Shown: positions 41,394-50,425 of the stretch, in pieces
Layout: every line of letters begins with the position of its first letter
How positions within the stretch are numbered: the stretch's first letter is position 1
DNA from: Alphaproteobacteria bacterium
GTDB lineage: Bacteria > Pseudomonadota > Alphaproteobacteria > Rhizobiales > Hyphomicrobiaceae
Direction: 5' to 3'
Length of the DNA stretch: 64,000 nucleotides
NCBI GenBank assembly: GCA_019137195.1
Contig: JAGVSR010000107.1
Span: 62,001-126,000 of the forward strand
Notes under the pieces: generated by a model
What the model was told of the DNA's origin: nothing
The model's database searches: none
Seen by the model: the letters and a program-made list of their open reading frames with translations, nothing else
Made by a program: the position numbers and the translations under genes

Positions 41394-42984
41394 TCTTTCC
41401 CGACAGGAGGGCGAAGGGTGTGACGGCGATGACGTAGAGGTCGAGGAGCAGCGACCAGTTGTCGATGTAGTAGAGGTCGTAGTCGACGCGACGCTGGATC
41501 TTCTCGGTGGTATCGGTCTCGCCGCGCCAGCCGTTGATCTGGGCCCATCCGGTGACGCCGGGCTTCACCTTGTGGCGGGCAAAATAGCCTTTGACCACGT
41601 CCTCGTAGAGATCCTCACCTGCCTTCGCCTGGGTGGCGTGCGGGCGCGGGCCGACGAGCGACATCTGACCAAGCAGCACGTTGAAGAGCTGCGGCAGCTC
41701 GTCGAGGCTCGTTCGCCTGATGAAACGCCCGACGCGAGTGACGCGGGGATCGTCCTTGGTCACGAGCTTCGCAGCCGTCGCATCCGACATGTCGGTGTAC
41801 ATCGAGCGAAACTTGTAGACCTCGATCAGCTCGTTGTTGAAGCCGTAGCGACGTTGTTTGAAGAGAACTGGTCCCTTGCTGTCGAGGCGCACGGCGAGGG
41901 CGACGAGGGCCATAACCGGAGCGACGACGAGGAGCAGGGCCGCGCCGAGGACGCGGTCCTCGACGCCCTTGGTGACGATGTCCCAGTCGGAGAGCGGCTT
42001 ATCCATCACCGCCAGCATCGGAATCTCGCCGATGTACGAATAGGCGGACGAGTTGAGACGCAGCTTGGAGCTCAGGGCCGAGATGCGAATGTCGACCTCG
42101 AAGGCGAACAGCTTCGAGAGGATCTCGAGCAGGCGTTCCTCGGCGCGCGACGGAACGGTGACGATGGCGAGGTCGACGCCGGCATGGCTGCAGAAGGTCG
42201 CCAGCTCCTCGAAGGTGCCGAGGCGGGCGAGGCCGGCCGGCACGTCGCTCATGCGATCGCCCTGGCGGTCGTCGAACACGCCGAGGATCTCGAGATGGGC
42301 GCCACCGTCCTTGGCGAGGGCCGAGATGAGATCGGACGTCTCCTTGCCGCCACCGACAATGACCGTGCGCCGGCGCAATAGCCCCTGCGCCGTGAGCGAG
42401 GACACCATCGAGGCGGTGGCGAGTCGCGCAAGGCAGAGTGCCGAAAGCGCGAGAACGAGCCAGACTACGAGATGGAGCGCCGTCCAGACCGCGTGCCCCA
42501 TCAAATAGGGTACGCCGGCCAGCGTGACGATCACGATCAGGAAGGAGCTTGCCACCTTGATCATCTCGCCGGAGGCGCTGTGGAGTGCGGCCACCGTGTA
42601 GCACCAGCTCTTGTGGAACACGGTCATGACCAGCACGCCGATGATACCCTCGCGCAGGAGCGAGGAAGATGCCATGCCGTCGAGGCGGCCGGCGATCTCT
42701 CCGGCGGCGAGGCCTGCGAGCGTGACGATGGCGACATCGACGAGGGCGATGACGAACAGGAGCTTCGGGCGCGAGACGTTGCCGCGGCTGTCGAAGATGA
42801 CGCGACCGAGCCGTGTCAAAACGAGCGGCCAGGCAAGAGTCCGTAGACGTTCGGCGGCAGCACCTGCATGGGGCAGGGCCTCGGCCAAGCGTTGTGCGAG
42901 GGTGCGATCGGCGGTCTGGGCTGACATGGCGAGCTTCGCAAAGGTGGCAGGTGCCGTCACCATAAGCTCGATTGGTGAGCCCAC
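41383..42984 (-). CDS. Undecaprenyl-phosphate sugar phosphotransferase (PHPT family)
   Basis: The product (about 533 aa) starts repeat-unit assembly by transferring a sugar-1-phosphate, often glucose or galactose, from UDP-sugar to undecaprenyl phosphate. Four N-terminal helices (about 70-180), a CoA-binding-like domain (VIVGGGKETSDLIS), a fifth hydrophobic segment, and the catalytic C-terminus follow. Catalytic motifs: KGPVLFKQRRYGFNNELIEV, KFRSMYTDM, RVGRFIRRTSLDELPQLFNV, MSLVGPRP and KPGVTGWAQINGWRG. Start is uncertain: GTG at 42984, ATG at 42963 or ATG at 42927, none with a strong ribosome binding site. First gene of the five-gene EPS operon. Confidence 0.92.
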   Translation of the reverse strand: MGSPIELMVTAPATFAKLAMSAQTADRTLAQRLAEALPHAGAAAERLRTLAWPLVLTRLGRVIFDSRGNVSRPKLLFVIALVDVAIVTLAGLAAGEIAGRLDGMASSSLLREGIIGVLVMTVFHKSWCYTVAALHSASGEMIKVASSFLIVIVTLAGVPYLMGHAVWTALHLVVWLVLALSALCLARLATASMVSSLTAQGLLRRRTVIVGGGKETSDLISALAKDGGAHLEILGVFDDRQGDRMSDVPAGLARLGTFEELATFCSHAGVDLAIVTVPSRAEERLLEILSKLFAFEVDIRISALSSKLRLNSSAYSYIGEIPMLAVMDKPLSDWDIVTKGVEDRVLGAALLLVVAPVMALVALAVRLDSKGPVLFKQRRYGFNNELIEVYKFRSMYTDMSDATAAKLVTKDDPRVTRVGRFIRRTSLDELPQLFNVLLGQMSLVGPRPHATQAKAGEDLYEDVVKGYFARHKVKPGVTGWAQINGWRGETDTTEKIQRRVDYDLYYIDNWSLLLDLYVIAVTPFALLSGKNAY

Positions 42985-43241
42985 CCTAAACGGACCATCA
43001 CCCGCTCGACGAAGGTGCTGTCCGCACTCCGAAAGGCCATCAGCGCCGTGTTCAAGCTCTGGTAACGATCGAGCCGTTCGCGCGGGCTCACGCGGAGGCC
43101 GCCCCTCACCCGATCCCTATCCGAACCGTATGGCGCTCTTACGGGCGTGCTCGAACCACCTTTCGCGTCGAGGCGAGGGGCGGTTCGAGCCAGCGGCAGA
43201 GCTACCGTCCGTCTCATCCCTTCCGGTTTCCGGACGAGGGA

Positions 43242-43904
43242 TCAACCGGCGTCGACGCCGGTCGGTTGCGCGCAGGTGACGCCGGTGCCGCCGAGGCCGC
43301 AATAGCCGTGCGGCACCTTGGCGAGGTACTGCTGGTGATACTCCTCGGCGAAGTAGAACGGCGGGGCCTCCATGACGTCGGTCGTGATGCGGCCGAAGCC
43401 GGCCTCGGCGAGGCGGCGCTGGAAGATTGCCTTGGAGGCCTCGGCCTCGGCGCGCTGGGCTGGCGTCGTCCAGTAGAGCGCGGATCGGTACTGCGTTCCG
43501 ACGTCGTTGCCCTGGCGCATGCCCTGGGTCGGGTCGTGGCTCTCCCAGAATGTCTTGAGAAGCGTGCCATAGCTCAGCGTCGAGGGATCGAAGACGACGA
43601 GCACGACCTCGGTGTGCCCCGTGCGCCCGGTGCAGACCTCCTCGTAGGTTGCGTTGGGGGTGAAGCCGCCCGCATAGCCGACCGCGGTAATCCAGATGCC
43701 GGGGCCCGCCTGCCAGAATTTGCGCTCCGCGCCCCAGAAGCAGCCCATGCCGAAGATGGCCCTTTCGGTGCCGGCCGGGTAGGGACCGATGAGCGGCCGG
43801 CCGAGGAGATGGTGCTCGGCCGTTGCCGGCAGGATGTGGCCGGGGCGGCCGGGGAGGGCCGTCTCGCGGCTCGGCATCTCGAGTTTCTTGTTGCGGAACA
43901 GCAT
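43242..43904 (-). CDS. msrA: Peptide-methionine (S)-S-oxide reductase MsrA
   Basis: The product (220 aa) reduces methionine-S-sulfoxide in proteins. The catalytic Cys55 lies in [14 protein letters not shown]. Substrate and structural motifs follow: [34 protein letters not shown], and [12 protein letters not shown]. Two resolving cysteines sit in the C-terminal [13 protein letters not shown]. The N-terminal extension of about 45 residues with LGRPLIGP is typical of the alphaproteobacterial form. ATG at 43904 follows GGAG. No MsrB is adjacent. Confidence 0.95.
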   Translation of the reverse strand: MLFRNKKLEMPSRETALPGRPGHILPATAEHHLLGRPLIGPYPAGTERAIFGMGCFWGAERKFWQAGPGIWITAVGYAGGFTPNATYEEVCTGRTGHTEVVLVVFDPSTLSYGTLLKTFWESHDPTQGMRQGNDVGTQYRSALYWTTPAQRAEAEASKAIFQRRLAEAGFGRITTDVMEAPPFYFAEEYHQQYLAKVPHGYCGLGGTGVTCAQPTGVDAG

Positions 43905-44079
43905 GATGGGCTCCGGGATTTGAAATAGGTCGGGACAGCGTCCAGTCTTTCCGCCCCTGGACGACAGGGCGGTTGACACTGTTATAGTACGAGCCGCCGG
44001 AGCACGAGTTCTGGCCGGGGCCTTCACGATCTCGCGATGGCCTCGCTGCAGCAGATCCGGTCGCGAGGGAGTCCGTCTC

Positions 44080-44955
44080 ATGGCAGTGGCAGCATCTCCG
44101 GCGATTCCGATGCCACCTGCGACCGGCCCGGATCAGCATGAGACGATCGTCTATGCGGCGAGCGGCGGGCGCAAGCTCGTGTTCTCGATCTTGTTCCTGC
44201 TTCTGCTGCCGTTCTTCGTCAGTCTGCCGGGCATGTTCCTGATGCGACTCAAGGCGGGCTTGCTCGCCGATGCCGCGGGCCACGCGATCATGGCCGTCGC
44301 GTTCTCGATCCTCATGTTCATCGTGGTCATCGAGCTCATCTTCTCGCTCAGAGCCCGGATCGAGCTCGGTGCGGACAAGCTGCGTATGACGCTGCCGTCG
44401 GGGCGCGGTCCGACGCCGATGCTGCGCTATCGCTCATACGAGGTTCCCTACGATCAGATCCAGACCATCGAGACCCGGCGCGAGATCTACGGTGGGTCGA
44501 TGGTGCCGGTGCTGCTTAAGGGCGCGCGTATCATCACCACGGACAACAAAAGCATCTCGCTCGGCTACGTCAGCGAGGCAAACCTCGATCCCGCGTTCCC
44601 CTACCCGGAGATCGCGCGCGAGATCGCCCAACGGACGCGACTGCCGCTGATCGACCGCGGCAGCGTATGGCGGAGCGTCAGGCGCAAGTTCCTCGGCTGG
44701 CCCACGAGCGGTGTCGTCAGCGCCGACACCGTCGACGAGAGCCAGATCGAGCGCTTGAATCAGAGCCACAAGAATGTGGTGACCGGTCTCATCGGGGTGC
44801 TCGTCATCCTGATGGCGATCGGCATCGTCGACGACCTGTCGTCGGACCTGCCGATCGGGCAGACTGCCGCGGCGATCATCGAGACGTCGCCCCCGAAGGC
44901 CGCCGACAAGACGCCGACGCAGGTGAAGAGCACGGGTAAGAAGCAGGGGAACTAG
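44080..44955 (+). CDS. Membrane protein with a PH-like domain, function unknown
   Basis: A 291-residue protein of unknown function. Two membrane helices near the N-terminus (about 30-55 and 62-88) are followed by a beta-rich cytoplasmic domain (about 92-165) with [20 protein letters not shown] and [17 protein letters not shown], resembling bacterial PH-like domains. A third helix lies near residue 235-255 and a Lys/Thr-rich tail ends the protein. ATG follows GGGAG. Its stop codon lies within the left end of repeat copy B, so the last few residues and stop may derive from the insertion. Divergent from msrA across 175 bp. Confidence 0.75.
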   Translation: MAVAASPAIPMPPATGPDQHETIVYAASGGRKLVFSILFLLLLPFFVSLPGMFLMRLKAGLLADAAGHAIMAVAFSILMFIVVIELIFSLRARIELGADKLRMTLPSGRGPTPMLRYRSYEVPYDQIQTIETRREIYGGSMVPVLLKGARIITTDNKSISLGYVSEANLDPAFPYPEIAREIAQRTRLPLIDRGSVWRSVRRKFLGWPTSGVVSADTVDESQIERLNQSHKNVVTGLIGVLVILMAIGIVDDLSSDLPIGQTAAAIIETSPPKAADKTPTQVKSTGKKQGN

Positions 44956-45116
44956 TGTGGTGCGTCTGAAGTCCGCTTCGGTCTCGCGGCGGGGCTCGTC
45001 AGCGGACTTCAGGATCGGTGCCACACTCGATCAATGGCCTGCTCGTGTCCTTTCGATCGCCAAGTTCATTCCGAGCGCGGCGAAGTATGAGACGACCTTC
45101 GCGGTCGGGATACTAG
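44952..45116 (+). repeat. 165-bp dispersed intergenic repeat, copy B
   Basis: The best-folded copy. In the left arm AGTGTGG (44954-44960) pairs with CCACACT (45021-45027), and CTGAAGTCCGCT (44966-44977) pairs perfectly with AGCGGACTTCAG (45001-45012) around a 23-base loop. In the right arm GTGTCC and CGATCGC pair with GCGGTCG and GGATAC at the far end. Aligns gap-free with copies A and C. The left end includes the stop codon of the upstream membrane-protein gene. Confidence 0.82.
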
Positions 45117-45204
45117 GGAACGGCGAGCAGCATGCAGATGGCGGTGCGTCGCTGATATCGGAGCGACATTGCTGCCGTCCGATCTCGCCACCCCAGAATG
45201 TCAC

Positions 45205-45645
45205 CTAATTGAGGTAGACGTTGACCTCGTGCCGGCGGCGACCGGCGTAGCCGCACAGAATCGCGAGGGCGCCGAAGAGCAGGAACGTCGGCCAGGAAAT
45301 GAGGCCTGTGATCGGCACCTCCCAGAGCCACGGGCCGGCGGCCTTGTCGACCGCCTGGCGGGCGGCGTTGAAGGAGGCTGGCGCAATGTCGGCCCAGTGC
45401 TCGGCAACCGTCGTCATTCTCCACGGACCGGCGCCGGTCAAGGCCGGGGTCAGATCCGCTACGAGCGCCACGGTGGCAACGAGAAGGCAGAGGCTCGCGA
45501 GGAAACGCAGGGCGGCGACCGGGATCAGCGGCAGCGCTGCAAGGCACGCGAACGCGATGGCGGCCGAGAGTGGGCCCAGCACGACCAGGGCTGCCTCGAC
45601 CACAGCTACGATCAGCAGGTAGACGGTGAGGCGGTTCGGCTTCAC
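45205..45645 (-). CDS. Small hydrophobic membrane protein, unknown function
   Basis: A 146-residue protein with four hydrophobic stretches (about 8-25, 27-45, 48-66 and 115-132) and a basic C-terminus (GRRRHEVNVYLN). The GTG start at 45645 follows AGAGGA with good spacing. No family is recognised. It stands alone between repeat copy B and tRNA-Ser. A stretch in the middle (WRMTTVAEHWADIAPASFNA) would face the periplasm. Confidence 0.65.
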   Translation of the reverse strand: MKPNRLTVYLLIVAVVEAALVVLGPLSAAIAFACLAALPLIPVAALRFLASLCLLVATVALVADLTPALTGAGPWRMTTVAEHWADIAPASFNAARQAVDKAAGPWLWEVPITGLISWPTFLLFGALAILCGYAGRRRHEVNVYLN

Positions 45646-45908
45646 TCCGATCCTCTCGGTTAACGCGGGTCTCTGTCTGACTTAATGCGCATGTGGCGGG
45701 GTTAGCAAGAGGTAGTGGGCGAGGATCCGGCGTACGTGCCAGGCAGGGGGTGCTGCAACTCGAGGCGCGCGGCCCGCCTTGCCACCCTGCTCAGAGGCCG
45801 CACCCCGTCGGGCAGACATGACCGCGGGCGACCGGTTGCGCGGGCGCCAGTTCTGGCTATATTGCGCCGCTCCCCATGGGGGCTCCGGACGGGGCAACAT
45901 GGCGGCAC

Positions 45909-45998
45909 GGAGAGGTGGCCGAGTGGTTTAAGGCGCACGCCTGGAACGCGTGTGTAGGGGAAACTCTACCGTGGGTTCGAATCCCACTCTCTCCGCCA
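45909..45998 (+). tRNA. tRNA-Ser (GGA)
   Basis: A 90-nt class II tRNA with encoded CCA. The acceptor GGAGAGG pairs with TCTCTCC, and the discriminator is G73, as expected for serine. The D arm contains GGCCGAGTGGTTTAAGGC, the anticodon loop CTGGAAC gives GGA, a long variable arm (GTAG...CTAC) is present, and the T arm is GTGGGTTCGAATCCCAC. Confidence 0.96.
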
Positions 45999-46963
45999 GT
46001 CTTTTCTCCTTCCAGATCACTATGGCTCGACTCCGTGACATGCGCGGCTGCGGGTGGTGGCGCGTGCGCTTGGGCAAGCGCTCGACGGGTTCGACGCGCC
46101 AATCCTGCTGAACGCACTTTTCCATCTCGCTGTCGCCGTCGGTGCCATGGAGCGGCGGCGTCCGTCGCAGGCGTCGGGACCGAGGCGATGGACCCGCCGG
46201 CTGTCGGAGCAACGAGCGCGGATGCGACGGGCATCCTGCGCTCGCATCCGCCGTCGAGGAAGCCAGGCTGGCTGTCTCTGCCGATTGGCGCCCCATTCCT
46301 TATTTCACTTGCGAGATAATTCTCGTTGAGGCTGCATTTCCCTTTTGTACGTTTCCGACACAAGTGCAAATCGGGGCGTCGAGCCGAATCGGCCTGTCCA
46401 ATTCCGTCCCAGCCCTCGAGCGGCTCGCGCCGGAGGATTGCGGATCGCACGAGATCGAGATGGCCAGACGCGCTCGTGGCGGCGGAGCCGTTGTCTGCGG
46501 CCCGTCTCGTTCCGGCTCTGGTCTTGCAGCAGGCAAGGGCTTGGACCGCTTGCCACCAACGTCGCCGACATTGCGATCGACGTTGCTCGCGCAGGCCTTG
46601 AACTGACGCCGTCTGTGTAATCTGCAAGGACCATCAGAGAGTCGGACCTCGACCAACGTCCACACCCGGTGGCCGATGGACGACGGCATCGCCGGTCGCC
46701 TGACCGGGCCGCGATGATGGCAGTCCGTTTCGAAGCAGAGGCCACACTGACGCGATCGTCTCGAGTTCGACGATTTGCCGATGCTCCTCGCGGTCATGAA
46801 ATTGACAGACCCTGGTGGCCTGCTCCTCTCGAAATGCCTTTCGTCGACCGGGGGGCTCCGGGTGCGATCGAAGACAGAAGCGTAAGCTTCAATTCGAGGC
46901 TATCGCCTCGAGGGAGTAGCAGAAGAAGCGCCAATCATTCACGCGACCATAAACGGGGGACGG
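45999..46963. other. 965-bp region without a recognisable gene
   Basis: The longest gene-poor stretch in the window, between tRNA-Ser and the hydrolase gene. Several open readings on both strands overlap each other (for example 46300-46797 and 46305-46745 minus; 46142-46606 plus), but none shows a family, ribosome binding site or coding-like composition. It may be the remains of a decayed gene or an insertion next to the tRNA; I see no integrase or attachment-site duplication of the tRNA end. Confidence 0.4.
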
Positions 46964-47959
46964 ATGACGAACGGGCATCGGCGCGGCAACGCGCTCGCAG
47001 TCGTTGCGATCATGAGTGCGTGGTTCCTGCTCACGGCCACGGGGGGCACGGACCGCACGGCGACCGCGGGGGCAGGCGACCACGAGCGCCTCTATGGCCC
47101 GTTCGGTCCGGAAGGTCCGCGCATGCGCGAACAGCTCTGGATCCTTCCCGGGGGAGATCCCGGCATTCCGTTGCGGGCGACGCTGTTCCGGCCGAACGAC
47201 CGTGACGAGGGCCAGTCGGGCCTCTTTACGCTCGCCTCGCATCGTTCCTCGCGCGAACGCCGTCCGCTCGTCATCATCAGCCACGGCACGGACGCTGCCA
47301 CGCGCCAGTCGACCTCTATGCCGGTCTTCTACTGGCTGTCGCGCTGGTTCGTGGATCGCGGCTACGTGGTCGTCGTTCCGCAGCGCCGCGGTCACGGTGC
47401 CACGGGAGGAGAGCTCGCGGAGGCTTTCGACACCTGCAACCAGCCGCAGCACGCACAAGCAGGCGAGGTGGCGGCGGACGATATCGCCGCCGTCCTGGCT
47501 TACATGCGGCGGCAGCCGTTCGTCGATCCGGACAACGTCGTGGCGGCGGGCATCTCGAGCGGCGGGTGGGCGTCGCTCGCGCTCGCGGCGCGCAATCCCG
47601 ACGGTCTGGTGGGCGTGGTCAATTTCGCCGGCGGCCGAGGGGCCTACGCGCGGGGCGTGCCGGGGGCGATCTGCGGGCCGGACACCCTTGTCGCAGCGGC
47701 CGGGCAGTTCGGCGCACGCTCGAAAGTGCCGACGCTCTGGGTGTACGCGAGCAACGACACGTTCTTCGCACCCGAGCTTGCGACGCGCATGGCGGACGCG
47801 TGGACGGGAAGCGGCGGCAAAGCCGAGCTCCACGTGCTCGAGCCCTACGGCTCCGAGGGGCACTATCTCGCCGACGATCGGGCAGGCTGGAAGCGGTGGG
47901 GCGGCTACCTCGACGCATTCCTGTGGCGGCCGAGGGCATCCTACGCCTCGAAGAGCTGA
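46964..47959 (+). CDS. Secreted alpha/beta hydrolase (S15/dienelactone-hydrolase-like)
   Basis: A 331-residue exported hydrolase. The N-terminal hydrophobic segment (about 10-27) acts as a signal peptide. The alpha/beta core has an oxyanion region (LVIISHGTD), the RGYVVVVPQRRGHGATGG loop, the nucleophile elbow GISSGGWAS (Ser), a likely acid in YASNDTFF (Asp) and the base in SEGHYL (His). Substrate unknown: esterase, peptidase or acyl-transferring roles are all possible. Convergent with the glycoside hydrolase 98 bp away. Confidence 0.82.
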   Translation: MTNGHRRGNALAVVAIMSAWFLLTATGGTDRTATAGAGDHERLYGPFGPEGPRMREQLWILPGGDPGIPLRATLFRPNDRDEGQSGLFTLASHRSSRERRPLVIISHGTDAATRQSTSMPVFYWLSRWFVDRGYVVVVPQRRGHGATGGELAEAFDTCNQPQHAQAGEVAADDIAAVLAYMRRQPFVDPDNVVAAGISSGGWASLALAARNPDGLVGVVNFAGGRGAYARGVPGAICGPDTLVAAAGQFGARSKVPTLWVYASNDTFFAPELATRMADAWTGSGGKAELHVLEPYGSEGHYLADDRAGWKRWGGYLDAFLWRPRASYASKS

Positions 47960-48057
47960 CGGCGGTCGGCTCGGTCGGAGAGGAAGCGTCATCATCGGGC
48001 TCGACATGTCGGTGCAGCGAGCCGCAGAGAGCGCAGGCGGACGCCAGCGCGCGACCG

Positions 48058-50124
48058 TCAAAGGATCAGATCGGTGGCCGCGAGCGCCGTGAGGGACTTC
48101 AAGTGGATCTGAAAATCGGCTCTCGCGTCGCCGTTGATGTCGCCTTCGACGAGAAGGCCGGACGCGGTTCGCACCATATGCAGCTCTCCGGCGTGCTTGT
48201 GGAACGCGGCGGTTCCGATCCAGCGAAAGGTCTGGTTGCCGCCCGCGCGGGTGCTGGCGTCGATGGTCGAGAGATCGAGGCGGTCCTCGCCGCGGGAAAA
48301 ATCGACGACGACGTCGCGTGTCGCCGACGTGCGGCCACTTTCCGACACCGCGTTGAAGTCGAACCGGTCGGCCCCGTCGCCGCCGATCAGGATATCGGCG
48401 CCCCGTCCGCCTGTGACGATGTCGTTTCCGTCGCCGCCGTCGACGCGATCGGCACCCGCAAGGCCGTTCAACACGTCGTTGCCGCCCTTGCCGACAACCC
48501 AATTGTCGCCTGCGCTGCCGGTCAGCACGTCGGCGAGCTCCGAGCCGTCGACCGCAATGATGCCTAACAGGCGGTCGCCTTCCGCATCGCCGCCTCGTGT
48601 AACGCCGGTCGCGAGATTGACCGTCACGCCCTGGCTCGAGCTCCAATAGACGACATGGCCGTGATAGCCGCCGCCCGTGATGGTGTCGGCACCGGATCCG
48701 CCCTCGATCCAGTCGCAGTCCGCGCCGCCGGTGATGACGTCGTCGTCCGCACCACCGAACAGCCAGTTGTCGCCGTCGCCGCCGACGATGACGTCGTTGC
48801 CGTCGCCGCCGTCCAACGTGTCGTTGCCTCCTCCGCCGCCGATGCGGTTGTCGTGAGCGTCTCCGGTGAAGCGGTCGCCAAAGTCGGATCCGGCCATGTT
48901 GCGCAAGTCGGGTATGTCCGCGCCGCCGAACGCCGCGAGCAGCGCATTGATCTCGTCGAGCGTCGCGGTGACGGCGCTGCTCGCGGAATAGAACGAGGCG
49001 GTCCGGGTATCGCTCAGCGTCTCGAGACCGGCGATCGTCTCGGCCGGCAGCTCAATGCCCAGGCCGTCGAGAAAGTCGCGCAATACCTCGCCCGACGGCT
49101 TCAGTGTGCCGTCGGCACGGTACATGCCGAACTCCTCACCCTGACCGTCGAACAGCCGGTAGGCGATCGCCGCGTCGACGAAATCCCAGGCTTCGATGAT
49201 GTCGAGGGCCTCGGCGAGGAACTGTGCTTGGTCGGCCGCGCTTCCGGCGCCACCCCAGGCGCTGGTGCTCGACCAGCCGAACTCGGTGAACCAGATGCCC
49301 TTTCCGGCATCTCCGGCGGCGACCATGAGGTCGTGGATGGCCTCGACGCCGGCCTTGAAGCTCCACGTCAATGACAGAGGATCCCGGGCGTCCGTCTCGT
49401 CCGGCGCGTAGGCGATGCCGTCCTCGAACGGGTCGGCCTTGGTGTATGGATGGACGGCGAGTGCGTCGAACTTTGCGCCGAGGGCGTACATCTCGGAGAG
49501 GTAGTCCGTGTCGCAGCCGGCGAGCGCGCCACCGAGCACGACCGCCGACGGGTCCACCGCCTTCAAGGCGTCATAGGCCGTGTTGAGGAGGGTGACGTAC
49601 TCGGCGGCGCTCGAGAGCGAGACCTGCACGTCGGTGCCGGGGCGCACGTCGCCCGTGGGCCAGAAGGTGGTCGTGTTGGGCTCGTTCCAGATCTCCCACG
49701 CGATCACGGCGTCGAGAACGCCCGCACCCGCCAGCTCGTCGTGGAAGGCGACGAGCGCTTCGGCGTAGGCTTCGGCGGCAGCTCCGACCGGAGGCGCCCA
49801 GATAGCGGCCTGGCTCGAGGGGTCCGCGCTTCCGTCGGTGGCCCAGTAGGGCGTCTGGGCGAAGGTCATGACGACCGAGATGCCGAGGCTCTTGGCGTAG
49901 GCAACGGTCTCTGCCACCTCGTCGAGGTACCAGGCGGAATAGGTGTCCGGCCCGCTCTCCTGAAGCGCCCGCCAATCGCCGGGGAATCGGATGACCTCGA
50001 CGCCGAGAGCCGCCGCCGCGTCGACATGGGCCTTCATGGCGGCTGTTCTGTCGCCGCCGGCAGCGGCATAGAGGGTGTCGTTCTGGAAGAGGACCTGGAC
50101 GCCGTAGATCGTGTTCGCGCTCAT
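48058..50124 (-). CDS. Secreted glycoside hydrolase with C-terminal RTX calcium-binding repeats
   Basis: A 688-residue two-part protein. The N-terminal half (about 1-370) is a clan GH-A TIM barrel: the acid/base Glu148 lies in AWEIWNEPN and the nucleophile Glu281 in GIWFTEFGWSS, consistent with GH5/GH39-type enzymes. The C-terminal part (about 430-625) has tandem RTX nonapeptides (GGXGXDXUX, for example GGGGNDTLDGGDGNDVIVGG) that bind Ca2+, and a hydrophobic C-terminal end as in type I secretion signals. No signal peptide is present, also as expected for type I export. ATG at 50124 follows GAGGACGACGG. No type I transporter genes are in view. Substrate could be an exopolysaccharide. Confidence 0.88.
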   Translation of the reverse strand: MSANTIYGVQVLFQNDTLYAAAGGDRTAAMKAHVDAAAALGVEVIRFPGDWRALQESGPDTYSAWYLDEVAETVAYAKSLGISVVMTFAQTPYWATDGSADPSSQAAIWAPPVGAAAEAYAEALVAFHDELAGAGVLDAVIAWEIWNEPNTTTFWPTGDVRPGTDVQVSLSSAAEYVTLLNTAYDALKAVDPSAVVLGGALAGCDTDYLSEMYALGAKFDALAVHPYTKADPFEDGIAYAPDETDARDPLSLTWSFKAGVEAIHDLMVAAGDAGKGIWFTEFGWSSTSAWGGAGSAADQAQFLAEALDIIEAWDFVDAAIAYRLFDGQGEEFGMYRADGTLKPSGEVLRDFLDGLGIELPAETIAGLETLSDTRTASFYSASSAVTATLDEINALLAAFGGADIPDLRNMAGSDFGDRFTGDAHDNRIGGGGGNDTLDGGDGNDVIVGGDGDNWLFGGADDDVITGGADCDWIEGGSGADTITGGGYHGHVVYWSSSQGVTVNLATGVTRGGDAEGDRLLGIIAVDGSELADVLTGSAGDNWVVGKGGNDVLNGLAGADRVDGGDGNDIVTGGRGADILIGGDGADRFDFNAVSESGRTSATRDVVVDFSRGEDRLDLSTIDASTRAGGNQTFRWIGTAAFHKHAGELHMVRTASGLLVEGDINGDARADFQIHLKSLTALAATDLIL

Positions 50125-50340
50125 GGCCGTCGTCCTCGTTGCTCTCGAGAGGGAGACTACGAACCTCCGATTGCGCGCCAATTGCCGGCCGGGCGCAGAT
50201 TTGCCTCAAATGCCGAGGACCGGATCAAGCCTCCGGTAACCATGCGCTCTCCGGTCCCGCATGAATGCTCGCTCCGGGACGCAGACGTGCCGACGTTTGC
50301 CGAAAAATTTGTGCGAAGCGTGCGGGCGCTGCGGAGATTT

Positions 50341-50360
50341 CGGTAACGGATCGGTTACCG
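50341..50360. promoter_or_regulatory. Perfect inverted repeat CGGTAAC, possible operator
   Basis: CGGTAAC (50341-50347) and GTTACCG (50354-50360) form a perfect dyad around GGATCG, about 220 bp upstream of the glycoside hydrolase start. A further CGGTAAC half-site lies at 50234-50240, nearer that gene. It could be an operator or simply part of the terminator region of the receiver operon. Confidence 0.35.
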
Positions 50361-50370
50361 ACAACAGAAA

Positions 50371-50397
50371 GCCGCCGGGCGAGAGCGCGCCGGCGGC
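50371..50397 (-). terminator. Intrinsic terminator of the minus-strand receiver operon
   Basis: Read on the minus strand, GCCGCCGG (50397-50390) pairs with CCGGCGGC (50378-50371), with a short inner GCG/CGC extension, and is followed by TTTCTGTT. It lies 29 bases after the stop of the Hpt-receiver gene. Confidence 0.72.
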
Positions 50398-50425
50398 TCA
50401 TAGGGATCAGAATCCGGAGGCGGAC

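Noticed and set aside
5457-45116. A shared latent reading frame in the three 165-bp repeats (about 54 codons, with conserved pieces such as EVRF, ACKCPFDR and RGRDT)
   Set aside because: Counting A-B differences by codon position gives about 14, 12 and 16, with no third-position excess, and copies A and B have stops at different places. This is not protein-level selection.
46300-46797. 165-residue minus-strand reading in the gene-poor stretch
   Set aside because: It overlaps several other frames, has no ribosome binding site or recognisable domain, and is Arg/Pro-rich as expected of chance frames.
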